Source: Acridotheres tristis
Taxonomy: Eukaryota; Chordata; Aves; Passeriformes; Sturnidae
Assembly: GCA_037013685.1 (NCBI GenBank)
Contig: CM072886.1
Location: forward strand, 91,810,422-91,874,421
Reading direction: 5' to 3'
Length of the DNA stretch: 64,000 nt
The notes below the pieces were generated by a model. The model ran no database searches and had not been told where the DNA came from. It saw only the letters and a list, made by a program, of their open reading frames with translations. Positions 12,401-24,538 of the stretch are shown here, one piece after another. A program made the translations under genes and the position numbers. The number at the start of each line of letters is the position of its first letter. Positions within the stretch are counted from its first letter, which is position 1.

Positions 12401-13241
12401 AACAGTGGCCCCAGGAGGAGCAACACTGAGCAACTTGCATTTTGTGGACAGGTTTGGTCTCTCTGTTGGCCTCGGTTTTAAGTTTTTAATTTACTGTATC
12501 GAGAGGCAATATCAGAAAGTCTTGTGGGCAACATGTTGCACATGAAACAAAGATTGGGAACTGTGGCTTTCTAGAGATGTACCAATTTTATTGATATTAT
12601 GACAGTTTTTGCAGACTGAAAATGGGAAAAAAACAGAGGCTATTTCACCGGGAAACAAATAAACAATCTGCCGTCTTGGTTTGGTGCAGTATGGAATAAA
12701 ATACCTTCTTTAGCATTATGATGATAAATTCCAGGGATGCTACCTAGCACAGATGGTTTAGCACTGTGTTTGAAGTAGTGGTTCTCAACAAGAAGTAGAG
12801 ATGGGCCAATGTCTTCCTTCATTTTTGCAGAATAACTTCAAAAGTAATCTCTGCAAGAACTACTTCAAGAATGCCTCTGGGAAAAACTTCCCTCAAATAT
12901 TTGTGATGGTGTCTCTGCTACTTGGAGGCATTTGTCTCACCTGTGATATGGCTGGTAACAGTGGTGAGTGGTAGGTGGTTGAGCAGAAGATCCCCAGAAC
13001 CTTGTGTGGTGATTACATCATATGGGACAATTTTTGTGGATGTAGGTGTTCTCTACCCGTCAATGAATGTAGATGTTCGATACCAAGAGGGTGCTTTACT
13101 CCTAACAATGACAGAGAGAAGATCAGTGACATGTAAAAATTGGCTTCAGAGTTCTTGCTGCATTTTTCTCAGTGTCATACAGCCCTGATTTGGCAAAGAC
13201 AAGTAAGAGTTTTGGAAGTTTTTCCAGACCTGATCCCAGCT
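6471..13241. other. Non-coding sequence, nothing firmly recognised
   Basis: Nearly 7 kb of unique AT-rich DNA. Open frames are at most about 100 codons, mutually overlapping and without domain resemblance. No CR1 end sequence, tRNA-like clover or tandem array is visible. Short A or T runs occur near 8088-8103 and 8547-8560. The stretch 9660-9790 has some homeodomain-type words (TTAATTAATT near 9717-9726) and intact AT-rich texture but no further support. Confidence 0.5.
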
Positions 13242-13268
13242 AATAAATAAATAAATAAATAAATAAAT
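13242..13268. repeat. (AATA)n microsatellite
   Basis: About six and a half perfect copies of the tetranucleotide AATA on the plus strand. It is an ordinary simple repeat in unique flanks. Confidence 0.95.
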
Positions 13269-16200
13269 TTTTATAACATTTTAATATGATAATTGCTGAG
13301 ATTTGTCAAAATTAATGTTTTCCCTCTTCACAGACTGTTTTTTGCTTTGACTAATCATCATTTTACAAAGGGAAATATTTTTTGGTGGCTGATTCTTCAA
13401 TAAATTTTTTCACTTATGATCTTCCTTGAAAGCATTCTCTCCCTTTACTTTTCTGTTCCTATGGTTGAGAATAGTTCGTTGTGTATCCTCTGAAAGCTGT
13501 CCAGATTTGCTCTAAGTTAATCAGAGACTGCCTTTAGGCACTCAACTGTTGCTAGTCTGGAACAGGATTCCATTTCCTAACTCAGCTTCTTGAAAACCAA
13601 AATTTTCCCTTAGATTTTTATTCAAGCTGTAGAAAAAGAATCCAAAGAACTTTTTAATGAGAAGTTTTTTCAGATTAAAATAAAACCAATTCGATTGAGG
13701 AAAATGTCTATTGACTGCCTCTGCAAGTGAATGTGAGTGAAAGAACTTGGGAGTGTATCTGTACTGCAGAGCTAATTGCAAGGTCTGACTCAAGTGTTGC
13801 TCCCAGTTGGCTCCCAGTCACCTACAAAATATCTGGCTTGGAAGTGTTGCAGAGCTGCTAACTGAGCAAGCTGCCTCACTGTTGGCTATAAGCAGGGACT
13901 CAGATGTTGTCTTCATGTGGTGTTGTAGTCCACCCGTGTTGCAAGAAAGAATGAAGTCAAACCATGAAATTATTGAAATTCTCCAATATCTTCACACAGT
14001 TCTTCCATGTATCACGGAGGATGCAAAGATCCTCCTGCAATTTATAGGGGAAAGTCCTTGAAGCTTCAGTTCTGCAGTACGGAGAGCAGTGCAGATGCCA
14101 GATATCTCAGAGAACTGAAGGGCATGGGGAGAATTTCCTGATTGGTCTGGCCTCCTAAAAATACCCTTAAATTTCACCCAGTTTCTGATACTGGGAAAAA
14201 CAAAGCAGGAACAAGATGTCCCAGGGCTCTGTTGAGCCATAGTTGTGATTTCAGCTCTGTGGGACGTTTGGACCTCTGTAATGGACATCCATGATAACTG
14301 CATTGCTCAAAAATATGTCTCAGGGCTATCCCAGCAGTTTTCCTCTTTAGCTGTGCTCTGAATTCCCTGACTGTAGGCAAGGACTAGAGACTTTTCATAC
14401 AGATCTAAACAACTAAATAGAATAGGTCACACTGGAGAATTTGGTCTCCTGTTTTAGCAGAGGGCTACAGAAAAACAATTTCATGCAGCTGTGAGGAGAG
14501 GTAGAATAAAAATCACCCCAATTTTTATTGTGGGGATCAGTCTCATTCAATGGCTCAACCATGGACTTTCTAAAAGGCACCAAATGGCAGTCCAAAGGCA
14601 GAAATAATACATGTGAGAGGAAAAGAGATGCAAGGCACTGTTGTTCAAAGATTCATGGATAATAACTTGGGATGATCTGGAGAGCACCAATTTAATTTTA
14701 CAATGGCAAATGAGTTTTGTAGAATTTCTGCTTTAAGCAGACACTCCACATCCTCCTCACTTAAAAGCAAAAAGAAAAAGGAAAAGAAAAAACTCAACTC
14801 CCCCACTTTATCCAGACAAAGCCGTTCCCTAAACTGGGTAGTTCCACGCAGGTTCTATCCCTGAAATCTAAATTCTACTAAATTCGTAAGCAAATTAAAT
14901 ACACCGGAAATACAATGCACTTTCTGCTCTAATATTTCAACACATGTATTGTCTTCAGGTAGTATATGTGATTTCAGGCGGTTCATTGTGTCAATTCAGG
15001 ACTTCAATTTCTTAATGCTGATGCCCTACACGCAGCCCATAATGAAGAAATATTTCCAATTCATCAATCCCATTACAATATTTCAGCAAACTGAAGCTCT
15101 TGATATTTAGCAGGTCCTGCTCTAAGTTTTTGAAGGAGTTTGTTGTGTTTTTACTTAATTGGGTAAATAAAATTTCATTCCACATAATAAATCATTTTCT
15201 CCAGTTTTATGTGAGTGTAGCACACAGTAAATGTAGCTTGATCTACTGCCCTCCTGCAAAATACAAGAACACTCATCTCAGTGAAACTGGACCTGGCAAA
15301 TCTGGGGTAGGAGAGGAAGCACACGCTATACAGAAAAGATGAGGCTCATTCTCTTCTGATTTGACAAAACTGAGATAGTGGATGAGGATGGCTGAAAGGA
15401 AACACTGGGTAGGAAAATACGAGATTTTTGAGCAAATGTTTGAGTGCACTTTCCATCTCAGACTTCCATTATAGCATAATTTCCTGAAGAAAATAGAAAC
15501 ATTGGTAACATTGGTGACATCTTTAACATTTTAGCAGCTCCAGATTATATTTGAGTTAGGTGAGTCTTTATTTTTAGTGAAATATAACTACTGTTTAAAT
15601 ACAAATACTGTGAACTGTTTGGCATCTGATTATTTATTTTTCTTCATGGATAGAAAAAGGTTAAACACCTTTGCTCTTACATGATAAGGACTAAGATCTA
15701 ACTGAGTATTCAAAAATAATAGCTAAATTCCAACAGTAAGATGATAATTATCTTATGGAATATCTTTGCATTTACCAGGATATAGCAAGTATTTCTTGTT
15801 CGTAAAATAATAATTTTCACTTTCAAAGTCTCTGTTGTGGGTCTGGCTCAGTAGAACTGCCTTGCCCAGTGGGGAATCCACAGTTAGCATTGGCAATATT
15901 GATAAGTAGAACCATCTCAAGCCATGACCAGAGTGAGCAGTAATTTCAGAACTACACTTGTGTGCTGCTCCTCAGTGCAGCAGCCTGCACAGGGCATCTT
16001 GGAAGGGAACTGAACAGCCCATGGTGGATGCCAGTGAGATGGATGGGCATGGTGCAGAGAGGATGACAGTACAAATCTGTTTTTCCTCAGTTTTCACACA
16101 CGCTCTTCCAAACTACTATTTATTAAAATAATGTTTAACTAGGGCTAATGCTTAGCACAGGGCCATAATCTCAATGTAGATGGGTTCAATGTGGACTGTA

Positions 16201-19200
16201 TTTGTAATGTATTATTAAGAGTTAGTAGATGTGATTTATAAACATTTCTGAGAGAGAAAATTTTGCAGCTAGACTTTATTATTAATTCACTGGTATACAA
16301 TTACTTTTAAAGAAAGGTTACATTTCATTTGTGAACAAGTAAAAAGACTAAAAAGCAGAAAACTTTGTGTCAAAATTGTCATCTCCAAAGTATATGTAGG
16401 CAGATGTAGAAAGTTTCACAGACTATCAGGGAAATCAGTGATTTTCAAACAAATAGGAATTTATTAATTTTACAGTGCTTTAAGAAAGGCAAAAGAGGGT
16501 ACCACTGAGCTTTCCATGAAACCCTGAGCTGTGTCTTCAGCCTACAATAATTTAATTATTATATTCAAAATGACCGTAGTCTGATTTTACTGTCAGTGGA
16601 ACCTAACCTGCATTTTAAGCTGTATGACTGCCATTGCTAAGTTCAGCTTTTAGCTGCAAAACCCTCAAAGACTGCCTGCACAGTAGGTGCCAGCCATCTA
16701 ACATTGTATCCATGAAGTTGGAAACGAGCATGCCAAATAGGTTTTAGCCCATTTGTGTAAGGAGTAACAGGGAAGTTGCAACATGAGAACTGAAACCGAT
16801 ACAAGGACGTGACAGTATTTTTCAGTGGAATGGTGTTTATGTGGGAGAGAACTCTAGCAGAAGATGCAGAGGAAAACTATGTGAGCAAAAATGGAACAAT
16901 ATGGTCAATTGAAAAGCTGCATGTAAGGTGATTTTAAAAGATTTTTTAAAAGGCAAATTATGATAAGGAAACAAAGGGTAGGGTTTTTATTACAGATATT
17001 AGGACTGTTCCAGAGGTTGTGTTTCAGGAGGTTACTGAGCACAAGAGTGATGTCTCCCATGATTTTGAGGCTGGGAGAGATTCAAGGATGGTGCTCTCAG
17101 CATCCTGTCACATCTCTGCTGCACAAGTTGTCATGAAGATAGTGCAGGTACCTCTAAACAATCCAGCTCGAGCATCTGAAGCAAACTAGCTGTGGCAGAA
17201 GGAATCTTCATTCCTTTCCTCTCCATTCCAAACCATCGCTTCTTCATGATGTATTACTATTCAATGATAAATGTTACTTCTTGTAATTGCTACAAAATTT
17301 ATATTCTTATTGCTGCTATATTACTGACAAATGTCTGATGAAAAACAGGAGAAGCTAAAAGCACAGTAACAGATAATTTTTAATCAGAAATAGTCACGAA
17401 CAAAGATGTCCTCTGAAAGCAATCATAATCACTGTGAAAGAGGCCAAAGATCTACGCAATGTTGTCATAATTTTACAAGACTCTATACAAATTATTCCAC
17501 TTACAAGTTAGGCTTTTGATTAAACATCAGAGAGATTGGTCTGTTCAACTCTTGGTTTTGCAATACCTAGCCAATACAAACTTTCTTTAGTTTTTGAATT
17601 ATTGTCTCCTATTCTACAACTTTTAGGAATTATATTCATCAATTTATATTCATTCTTACTCCAGAAAATATGCACTCCTTAAAATTCACTGAATTAGCTC
17701 CTCGTTGAGCAGAGCTGAAGAAGACAGAGTAGCTTCTATAAAACAAGGAGGAAACAGCAAAAGGGATTAAAAGAGAGTGAAAGCAGTAAAGGAAATACAG
17801 GAAGAGGATATTTTTAGGGAGACCCTTTAGAGTAAAGGTAAGTGATGAAGAGCTCAAGGAACAGAAATGAAACACCTGAAGTAAGCAGGGCCAGTGAGAA
17901 CGGGAGACATTATGCACTATGGGAAGAAAACTCACATCATTAGAATGAGGCATTTACTCTCTCCTTATCCGAACGACAGAAGCAAGACAATCTGCTGTTT
18001 GTGTTGTAAAAGTGTTTGCAGTGGGAAGTATGGTATATGCACATAGAAAGAACATCTGTTCGAGGAAGGCTCTTGCAAATATAAAGCTGCAATAATGGGG
18101 TAGAAACATCTGCACAGCTTATAGCAAGGCCACCAATAGTGCTCTTAGGTGGGGGAGGGTGTGATGCATGCCACATGAAGCAGAAGGTCACAGGAAACCT
18201 CTCTAAGGATGAGGCAGCTTTTTGTATGTATCCATGCCAAGATAAGCTGCCTGTAGACAAACTGCAGTGTTCAGTGTTGCAGAATACTGCTGTGGAAATG
18301 CTATAAGCCCTGAAAAAAACACCACTGTCCTTTCACTTAATCATTAAAAGGACAACTTGCCCCTGTTCCTATGCAGTCGTAGGATGACTCAAGGATTTCA
18401 AATAAAGCCCAAGCATAAAGGTTTTTCTCTGCCCACCCACAAGACCTGCAAGATTTTATGGCACAGTTCTGTTAGCAGAACACCAAGAAATTCAGAGAGC
18501 AAGTGGAGCAAAATGAAGTGCTGACTGGCAGCTTGCTGGCAATGGTATTGGTGCAGTCTAATTGCAGGAAAATATGCCCAGGCACAATTCCCTGGTATGG
18601 CTACACAGCAGCTGGTACCTGAAAGACTAATTTCTGGTTATTTGGGGTATCACTTCACTACAGACATTGCAGGGCAAATATGATTACATGATTTGGTGCC
18701 TTTTGCCTCAGTTCCTTTTTATTGCAAATACAGTTTCACATGCCTGGATAGAGTAACTTTGCTTGTATATGGAATATATAATGAGAAAAAGGGAGGAAAT
18801 CTACAGCTCATTCACAGTGCACAGCCTTCAAAGATGGTGTTTGGCAGCATCATGGCTGCATCTTACCAAGGCACCTTTACATGCTTCACACAAGGCAGAC
18901 TATCCCTCTACTCCTTTACAACTCTCCTTCAGACTTTGTGACTTCAAAGCTGTTCCAGAAAGTTTTACAGCATTTTTACAACTTTTATTCCCTCATTATT
19001 AGACTCTAACAATTTGGAGCTCAGATACACATAAATACATGGCTTTATCTCCAGACGATGATACCTTTACTAGTGTCTAGGTTTTGAAGTGCAAGTTTTG
19101 AAAACTTTAACTTGAATATGGATAAATGAGCAGATCTAGATGAAATATGAACATGGTATCTTGAAGGCTACTTCTGCCTTTCTTGGCATTTCACTACCTT

Positions 19201-20390
19201 TAGTGGAGTTCTTTTCCATGTGCAATGTAAGGGGTGAGAGAGTGCATCTGATGATTAGGCTGTGTTGAGCAGCCACTTCTATATCCAAAGCCTGTTGCTG
19301 GCAATGGGAATGTATTTGTCAAGTTCAGCAGGTGATGGTTGAAGACCTTGGCTTGTGTTAAGCTTAAAAGATGATTTTCAGAACATGCAAACTGCTGTAC
19401 GTAATGCTGGATATCCTAATGTTTGCAGACAAACAAAATTTTCATTCATTTTTTCTGTTCTTTAACGTTTTGCAAAAACAGTGAACAAATACTATTTTCA
19501 TAAATGTGAGCAGAGTTACTTAATTAGGTACAAAAGATGAGTGTATTTTGTTTTACTGGAATTAGCAGGAGTAACAGATAACTGCTATTTGTAAAACAGG
19601 ACAAAGATTATTATGTGTAACACAACCTAGATGAGGAATCCAGGTGCCAAGACTAGGCTTGGCTTTCCCATGACTCCCATGGTAAGTCATGGAAAGAGTG
19701 ATGCCTCCAGTACAGAAGATTAATTTGGGAGTTCTGTGAGAGTCTGTGTCTCTTCTATGGCTATATATGGCACCAAGCCTGCCAGCTTCACTATTTGATT
19801 GGTATGAATCCTATCCCTTTCCTGAATTGGTAAAATCCTACTCAGAAAAGTGCTTTGCCACTTTTATCTTTTGGCATATTCCTCTTTAAGCATCTGAGTA
19901 ACTCCAGGCAGGTTGAAAAACACTACATGTATCTAAAAGCAGTGGCATACTTTAGTGTTTTGGAAGAAATACGTGGGAAAATTCTTCTGCCTTCTAAGCT
20001 TAAACATGATAACTGGTTTTTTGCTTCATTTTGATTTGGTTATTTTTTGTGGCAGACATCAAGCAGTTAAAATAAAGGTGTTGTTTCAATTTTGGCATAT
20101 TCTTCCTTATTGCTTTAAAAAAACCAACTTGTTGTTTTCCTTCTGAAATATACACTTGGCTCCACTGGTTCTGGAGAGCATGTAAATGATACTCACCTTG
20201 GGAGAAAAGAACTTGACCTTGAAATCAGATACCCTTTCCAGAACAACTATGCATTTTCTGGCTCTGGAGCACTTCATTGCATCATGCTTTGCAGAAGAAT
20301 TGTTATAAAAGTGATGGCTAGCAAACCTAAATCACTTTGTGAAAAATGCCTTTTGGTGGGGAGAGAAGTTGTCTAATTTTTAACATCAGA
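13269..20390. other. Non-coding sequence, nothing firmly recognised
   Basis: Seven kilobases of unique DNA without a supported gene. The largest frames (minus strand, 104 and 106 codons at 17639-18260) overlap at their ends and look like chance. At 15498-15524 a 9-bp unit (ACATTGGTA/G) occurs twice in tandem. The stretch 16120-16330 is AT-rich with several ATTA/TAAT words, but I cannot call it a regulatory element on that alone. Confidence 0.5.
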
Positions 20391-20410
20391 TTGACCACAC
20401 ATGTGGTCAA
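20391..20410. repeat. Short near-perfect palindrome
   Basis: TTGACCACACATGTGGTCAA has 9-bp arms that are exact reverse complements around a 2-bp mismatched centre. It contains TGTGGT/ACCACA, the core recognised by RUNX factors, once on each strand. It could be a dimeric protein site or chance. Confidence 0.8.
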
Positions 20411-23400
20411 AATCCAGATGGAAAAGAGGGTGAAAGACTTTGTCATGTGGAAAATATATCTTTAACAGGGGATGTGTATGACAGGAAGAAGTTTGGTCCC
20501 TGTTGTCCATGTTATTGTATGTTAGAAGGATGCCAAGTCTCCACATCATTTTGGAGCAAAAATCACCCTACTTTTTCTCCCGAGCAGTGAGAAATGTTTT
20601 GGATTTTCTGCACTGCAGAAAAGAGAAAAATCTGAAAATCTCACAACTTGTCACTAGACAGGAAAACAATTTCCTTCCTAATTCTAATGACTTGCCATTT
20701 TTCATAGAAAATAATGCCAGTAACATGTTAGGGTTTTCAAATAAGATGGAAAAGAGTAGTTTCATCACTGATGCTATGGTGTAGGTAGAAGAGGACTTTA
20801 AAGCTGAAAAATATCAGCCCTCGGGTCAGAAGGGGCTTTTTCCCTGATCTTCCTTTTCATTCATTTTTACATGGCATTTATCTCCAGCCATAGAAAAGGT
20901 TATTACTGGGCATCTAGATACTGGCCATATAAAAATGGCAATATTAAGCAGTGTCAGGTGAGATAGGGAGGAGCAATGACTGTGGTATTTTTCTAGATGA
21001 TTTTGGCTGCAGTGCTGTCATGCTGTTTTGTGCAGGCAGAAGTGGAGGAATGGCATGCTGAAAGGAGCAGTACAGACACACTGGACGTAGCCAGGCCAAT
21101 TAACACCAATCATCACAGATGCCATTAGCTTCTGGTAAAGAAACATTAACCTCACAGATCTATTATTGCCTCCAGTGTCCTGCAGAGGGGGGTCAGGGTG
21201 AACATGTAGCTACTGGGGATCTCATGGCAAATATAAAGAGCTGCCAGTGGCCAAATAATGTGCTCCTAGAAAAAGGCATGGTCCATTATCCCTGCTGAAA
21301 ACAGAGTGACAAATTACTGTAAAAGTACTGTACTGCAGCTGAAAGAAGACAATAATTTCATGAATTTTACAGGTACAGCCAACCATAATAGTATGTTCTA
21401 GTACTACCCTCTGCATGCTACAGTGCTTTACACTATAGTTCTTTTTACAGCGCTCACAATATAACCCTGTCCTTTCTTAGAAACATCCCTCAAGTCAGGA
21501 TACTGAGAAAGTACATCTGCTTTACCCTGGTAGACAAATAACACTGGGTTTAAGAGACTGTGCTATAACTTGCATGCTTATTACCACGACCCAATTCTGA
21601 TTTCATCTCTGTTGATCTTATTTTGGTGTGCATCTGGTGAGTAAGAAAGACGTTACTACTGATTTGTACTAGAATTGAGCCTCAAATATCTTCTGTGATG
21701 ATTAATCTCCTCAGACGGTTTCCTGCATCTCATCCATGGTCTGACCAACTCATGCTGCTTCTTGAGTACTGGTACGTTCAGTACACTGGGTATGAACATA
21801 TGCCTTACCCAAAATATAATAATAACCTTGAAAATGCAATAATATCTGGAGTTGAATGCCAAATGCATTTGGTAGTGCACAGATGCACTGGAAAAGGGAA
21901 GTGAAAAGAAGGGAGATACCTGGAAAACTTTATGAAACAACATAGGCAGGAGGTGCAGTACTTGATCTGCTTCAGTTTTGGATGTGGAAATCTTTGCATG
22001 CACAATGATGGTCAAAGGACAGAAAAAACATCAGGCAAAAGCCAGTTCATTCAAAAACCTTGGGGTTGTTTTTACTTAAATAGAATGTATGCTGCTTCAT
22101 CACAGGTCACTGCTAGAAAGGCCTTTGTTAGTGAGAAGAAATTTAGCAAGAAGAGCTAGCTTGCAATCAGTAACTCCTTTTTGGAAAATACATATTTGCT
22201 GAAGGATGAAGATCTTTTCTATAGGGAAACTAGTTAGGAAGGCATAATTTTTTGCTCTGAACTTACCTGAGGCAATTATTTTGAAACAAACTAGCTTTGT
22301 TAGAGCTTGTTCTGTGATTTGTAGATAGAGAGCCTTAAGAACTGTGCAGTTGGTTTATAAATATTTTGAAAAAGGAAAGATTAAATGAGTGATTGGTGTC
22401 AACAATATCCACATAGCAGTGTAAATACAATCTGTGATTCTTCTGTATATCATCTTCTGAACTTGAGATCTTAGTATTTCACAAAAATTGATTCTGATTT
22501 CTGTCTGCCCCAAAGGCTTTATTGACGGTATGAAAAGAAAAATGTACATTAAAAAAAATTATATATATACACGTGCAAATCAGACTTGTCCCATTGACCT
22601 GTGTAAAATAGGTGTTATCGCTCCCTTTTTTGCAATGCAAACTCTTGAACAAAGGCAATGCAGAAGACATTGGTAGCACAGTAGAGAGCACAAACAGTTT
22701 TCTTCCAGTCTAACCAATTTTTTACTCAACCACAATTAATTCCTCTTGGTTCTGAGGCCGTAGAAATGGGTCTGTGTTAGAACTGGGTTTGATCAGGCTA
22801 ATATGTGGTCATTAAATGATGTCTCTCTGCTCCAGTCTGTCCTAGGGCTGGGATAATTCTTAACTTTGTGTTTTGTTTACTGGTTGCATTTTGATGACAG
22901 CAGTTTTTATAATTCTTTGTTTTATCATCATCAGAGGAGAAAGCAGGCTCTAATGTTAACTGCTGGTATCAACACAAAGAGACAGGACAGGACTATAATT
23001 GTTGGGATTGCCATTCAGGTGTGTGTGACTTGATCCAATAAATGTGGGTTTCTGGCACCTTTGTGAGTGATGCTTTTACAATACGCTGCTGCTTGAGCTT
23101 GTTTTGCAAGGATTCCTGGCACCAGGAAGAGTTAATACTTTCAGGCTCTCCCCCTTCTCTTCCTCTTCCCTAAAGGGAAAGTCTGCATAGCTCTCTCATA
23201 TGATCAGGTAGATTTAATACCATGAAATAGAAGAATAAGAAGGGACTACCTCTAAGAACGCTTTTCTTCTGCCCCATCTTTAACTGCTACTGATATATCA
23301 GGCACCTAGGACATTAAAAAAGCTCAAGAAACTTCGGTAAAAAAGCCCAAAGTAGGCATCCATGTTGCTCCTTCACCTTTTTTGCACTGGTAAATTTTCC

Positions 23401-24448
23401 AGTATCAGACAAAGAGTACACAAATAGCAGAAAAATGCAGACAGGCTAAAATGCAAACTTTCAGAACTTGGCTAAAGAACAATACTCTTTCTGTCCTGAG
23501 TAATGGAGTAATCCAGTAAAATCTTACCACTGCTTCAGAGCATGAAAGAGTCAAAGATGTAAAAAGACTCTTGGTGGATTAAACCAAATCCACAATGGCA
23601 GCCAAGCATACCCGGTATAAATGTTCCCACTGAGCCTGTGGACACGGATGCTCTCCGAGTCTCAAGTGATAAAGCACTTAAACATTTGGCTTTGGGCCAA
23701 AAGATTTGGAGATCTGAGGCAAAACTGATCACTTTAGGAGAGAGTCTGCTATGGGTAATTAAAGGCAGATTATTGGATTAAGATTTGATGCAAATTTGAA
23801 GTCCTTCCTTTTCTTTCCAGATTTATTTTATTTTTCTTGTCTTCTTTGTCTCTGGGTAACTATAATTGAATGCGTCTTTAAACTGTAAATTGTAATTTTG
23901 CTGTCAGCAGTGGAGCTTTAATTTCAGATGTTTATTAGAAAATTTCTCTGTGAGGCTCTGAGTTTTGTTAGCTGGAGGGACTTGAATCAATTGTATAGCC
24001 TCCCCCACAAAGTCGTGGACAGTTTATCATGTTTTGGTGCTTTGAATGCTTTATTTGCTAGAGTGAGAAGAAGAGATCATCTCTGTCCCAACCCATATTC
24101 CCCTCTTCTTTACTGTAGTCATGTTCTTCAGCACATATTTGTTTTTAGACAAAAGGATAGAGTCCCATCAAGGTTCCCTGTCTGGGAATGTGGCTTTGGT
24201 CCACATTTATGGCCATGGACAATCCACTGTGATATTCTCTTCGGAACTGCAGCTAGAGGAGGAGGATTCCTCTTATGTAGATGAACAAACACATCTCTAG
24301 TCAGCAGTGCTGCTCTCATGAGTTGCTACTGAAAAATATGACAAGAGTAAATGAATGCAGAAAAATGGAGGAGAAAGAGTTGCAGGGAGAAGTCAGTTTA
24401 ATTTATGAGCCCCCATTGCTTCTTCAAAGGAAATATATACCCTCTTGC
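20411..24448. other. Non-coding sequence; possible conserved AT-rich patch near 23.86-23.94 kb
   Basis: Unique DNA with no supported gene. The 118-119 codon frames near 21656-22015 and 23928-24284 show no domain and overlap other frames. Around 23860-23940 the sequence has TAATTG, AATTGTAATTT and GGAGCTTTAATTTCAG words typical of homeodomain-rich non-coding elements, but this is weak evidence. Confidence 0.45.
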
Positions 24449-24464
24449 AAAAAAAAAAAAAAAA
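24449..24464. repeat. Poly(A) run, A16
   Basis: Sixteen A residues followed by ACAACAAAAAAGAGAGAG. No recognisable retroposon body lies upstream, so I treat it as simple sequence. Confidence 0.9.
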
Positions 24465-24497
24465 CAACAAAAAAGAGAGAGATGGAGGATAAAAGCA

Positions 24498-24538
24498 GCA
24501 GCTGAGGATTCTTGGAGTGCAGAAGAATCCTCAGCTGC
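24498..24538. repeat. Perfect inverted repeat: 16-bp stem, 9-nt loop
   Basis: Arm GCAGCTGAGGATTCTT (24498-24513) and its exact reverse complement AAGAATCCTCAGCTGC (24523-24538) flank the loop GGAGTGCAG. Complementarity stops at both outer ends. The stem is shorter than the roughly 22-bp paired region of a typical animal pre-microRNA hairpin, so a microRNA is not supported. It sits just right of a purine-rich tract (24449-24490). A perfect stem of this size is unlikely to be inherited unchanged for long without selection, so either a recent templated inversion or a functional structure is possible. Confidence 0.95.

Noticed and set aside
17639..18260. Two adjoining minus-strand frames (104 and 106 codons) as a split gene
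   Set aside because: They overlap slightly in different frames, and neither translation has a recognisable domain or shows continuity with the other.
19088..19108. AAGTTTTGAAAACTT inverted repeat
   Set aside because: A 7-bp AT-rich palindrome is common by chance in DNA of this composition.
24498..24538. microRNA precursor
   Set aside because: The 16-bp stem and 9-nt loop are too short for a canonical pre-microRNA and no known family is recognised.
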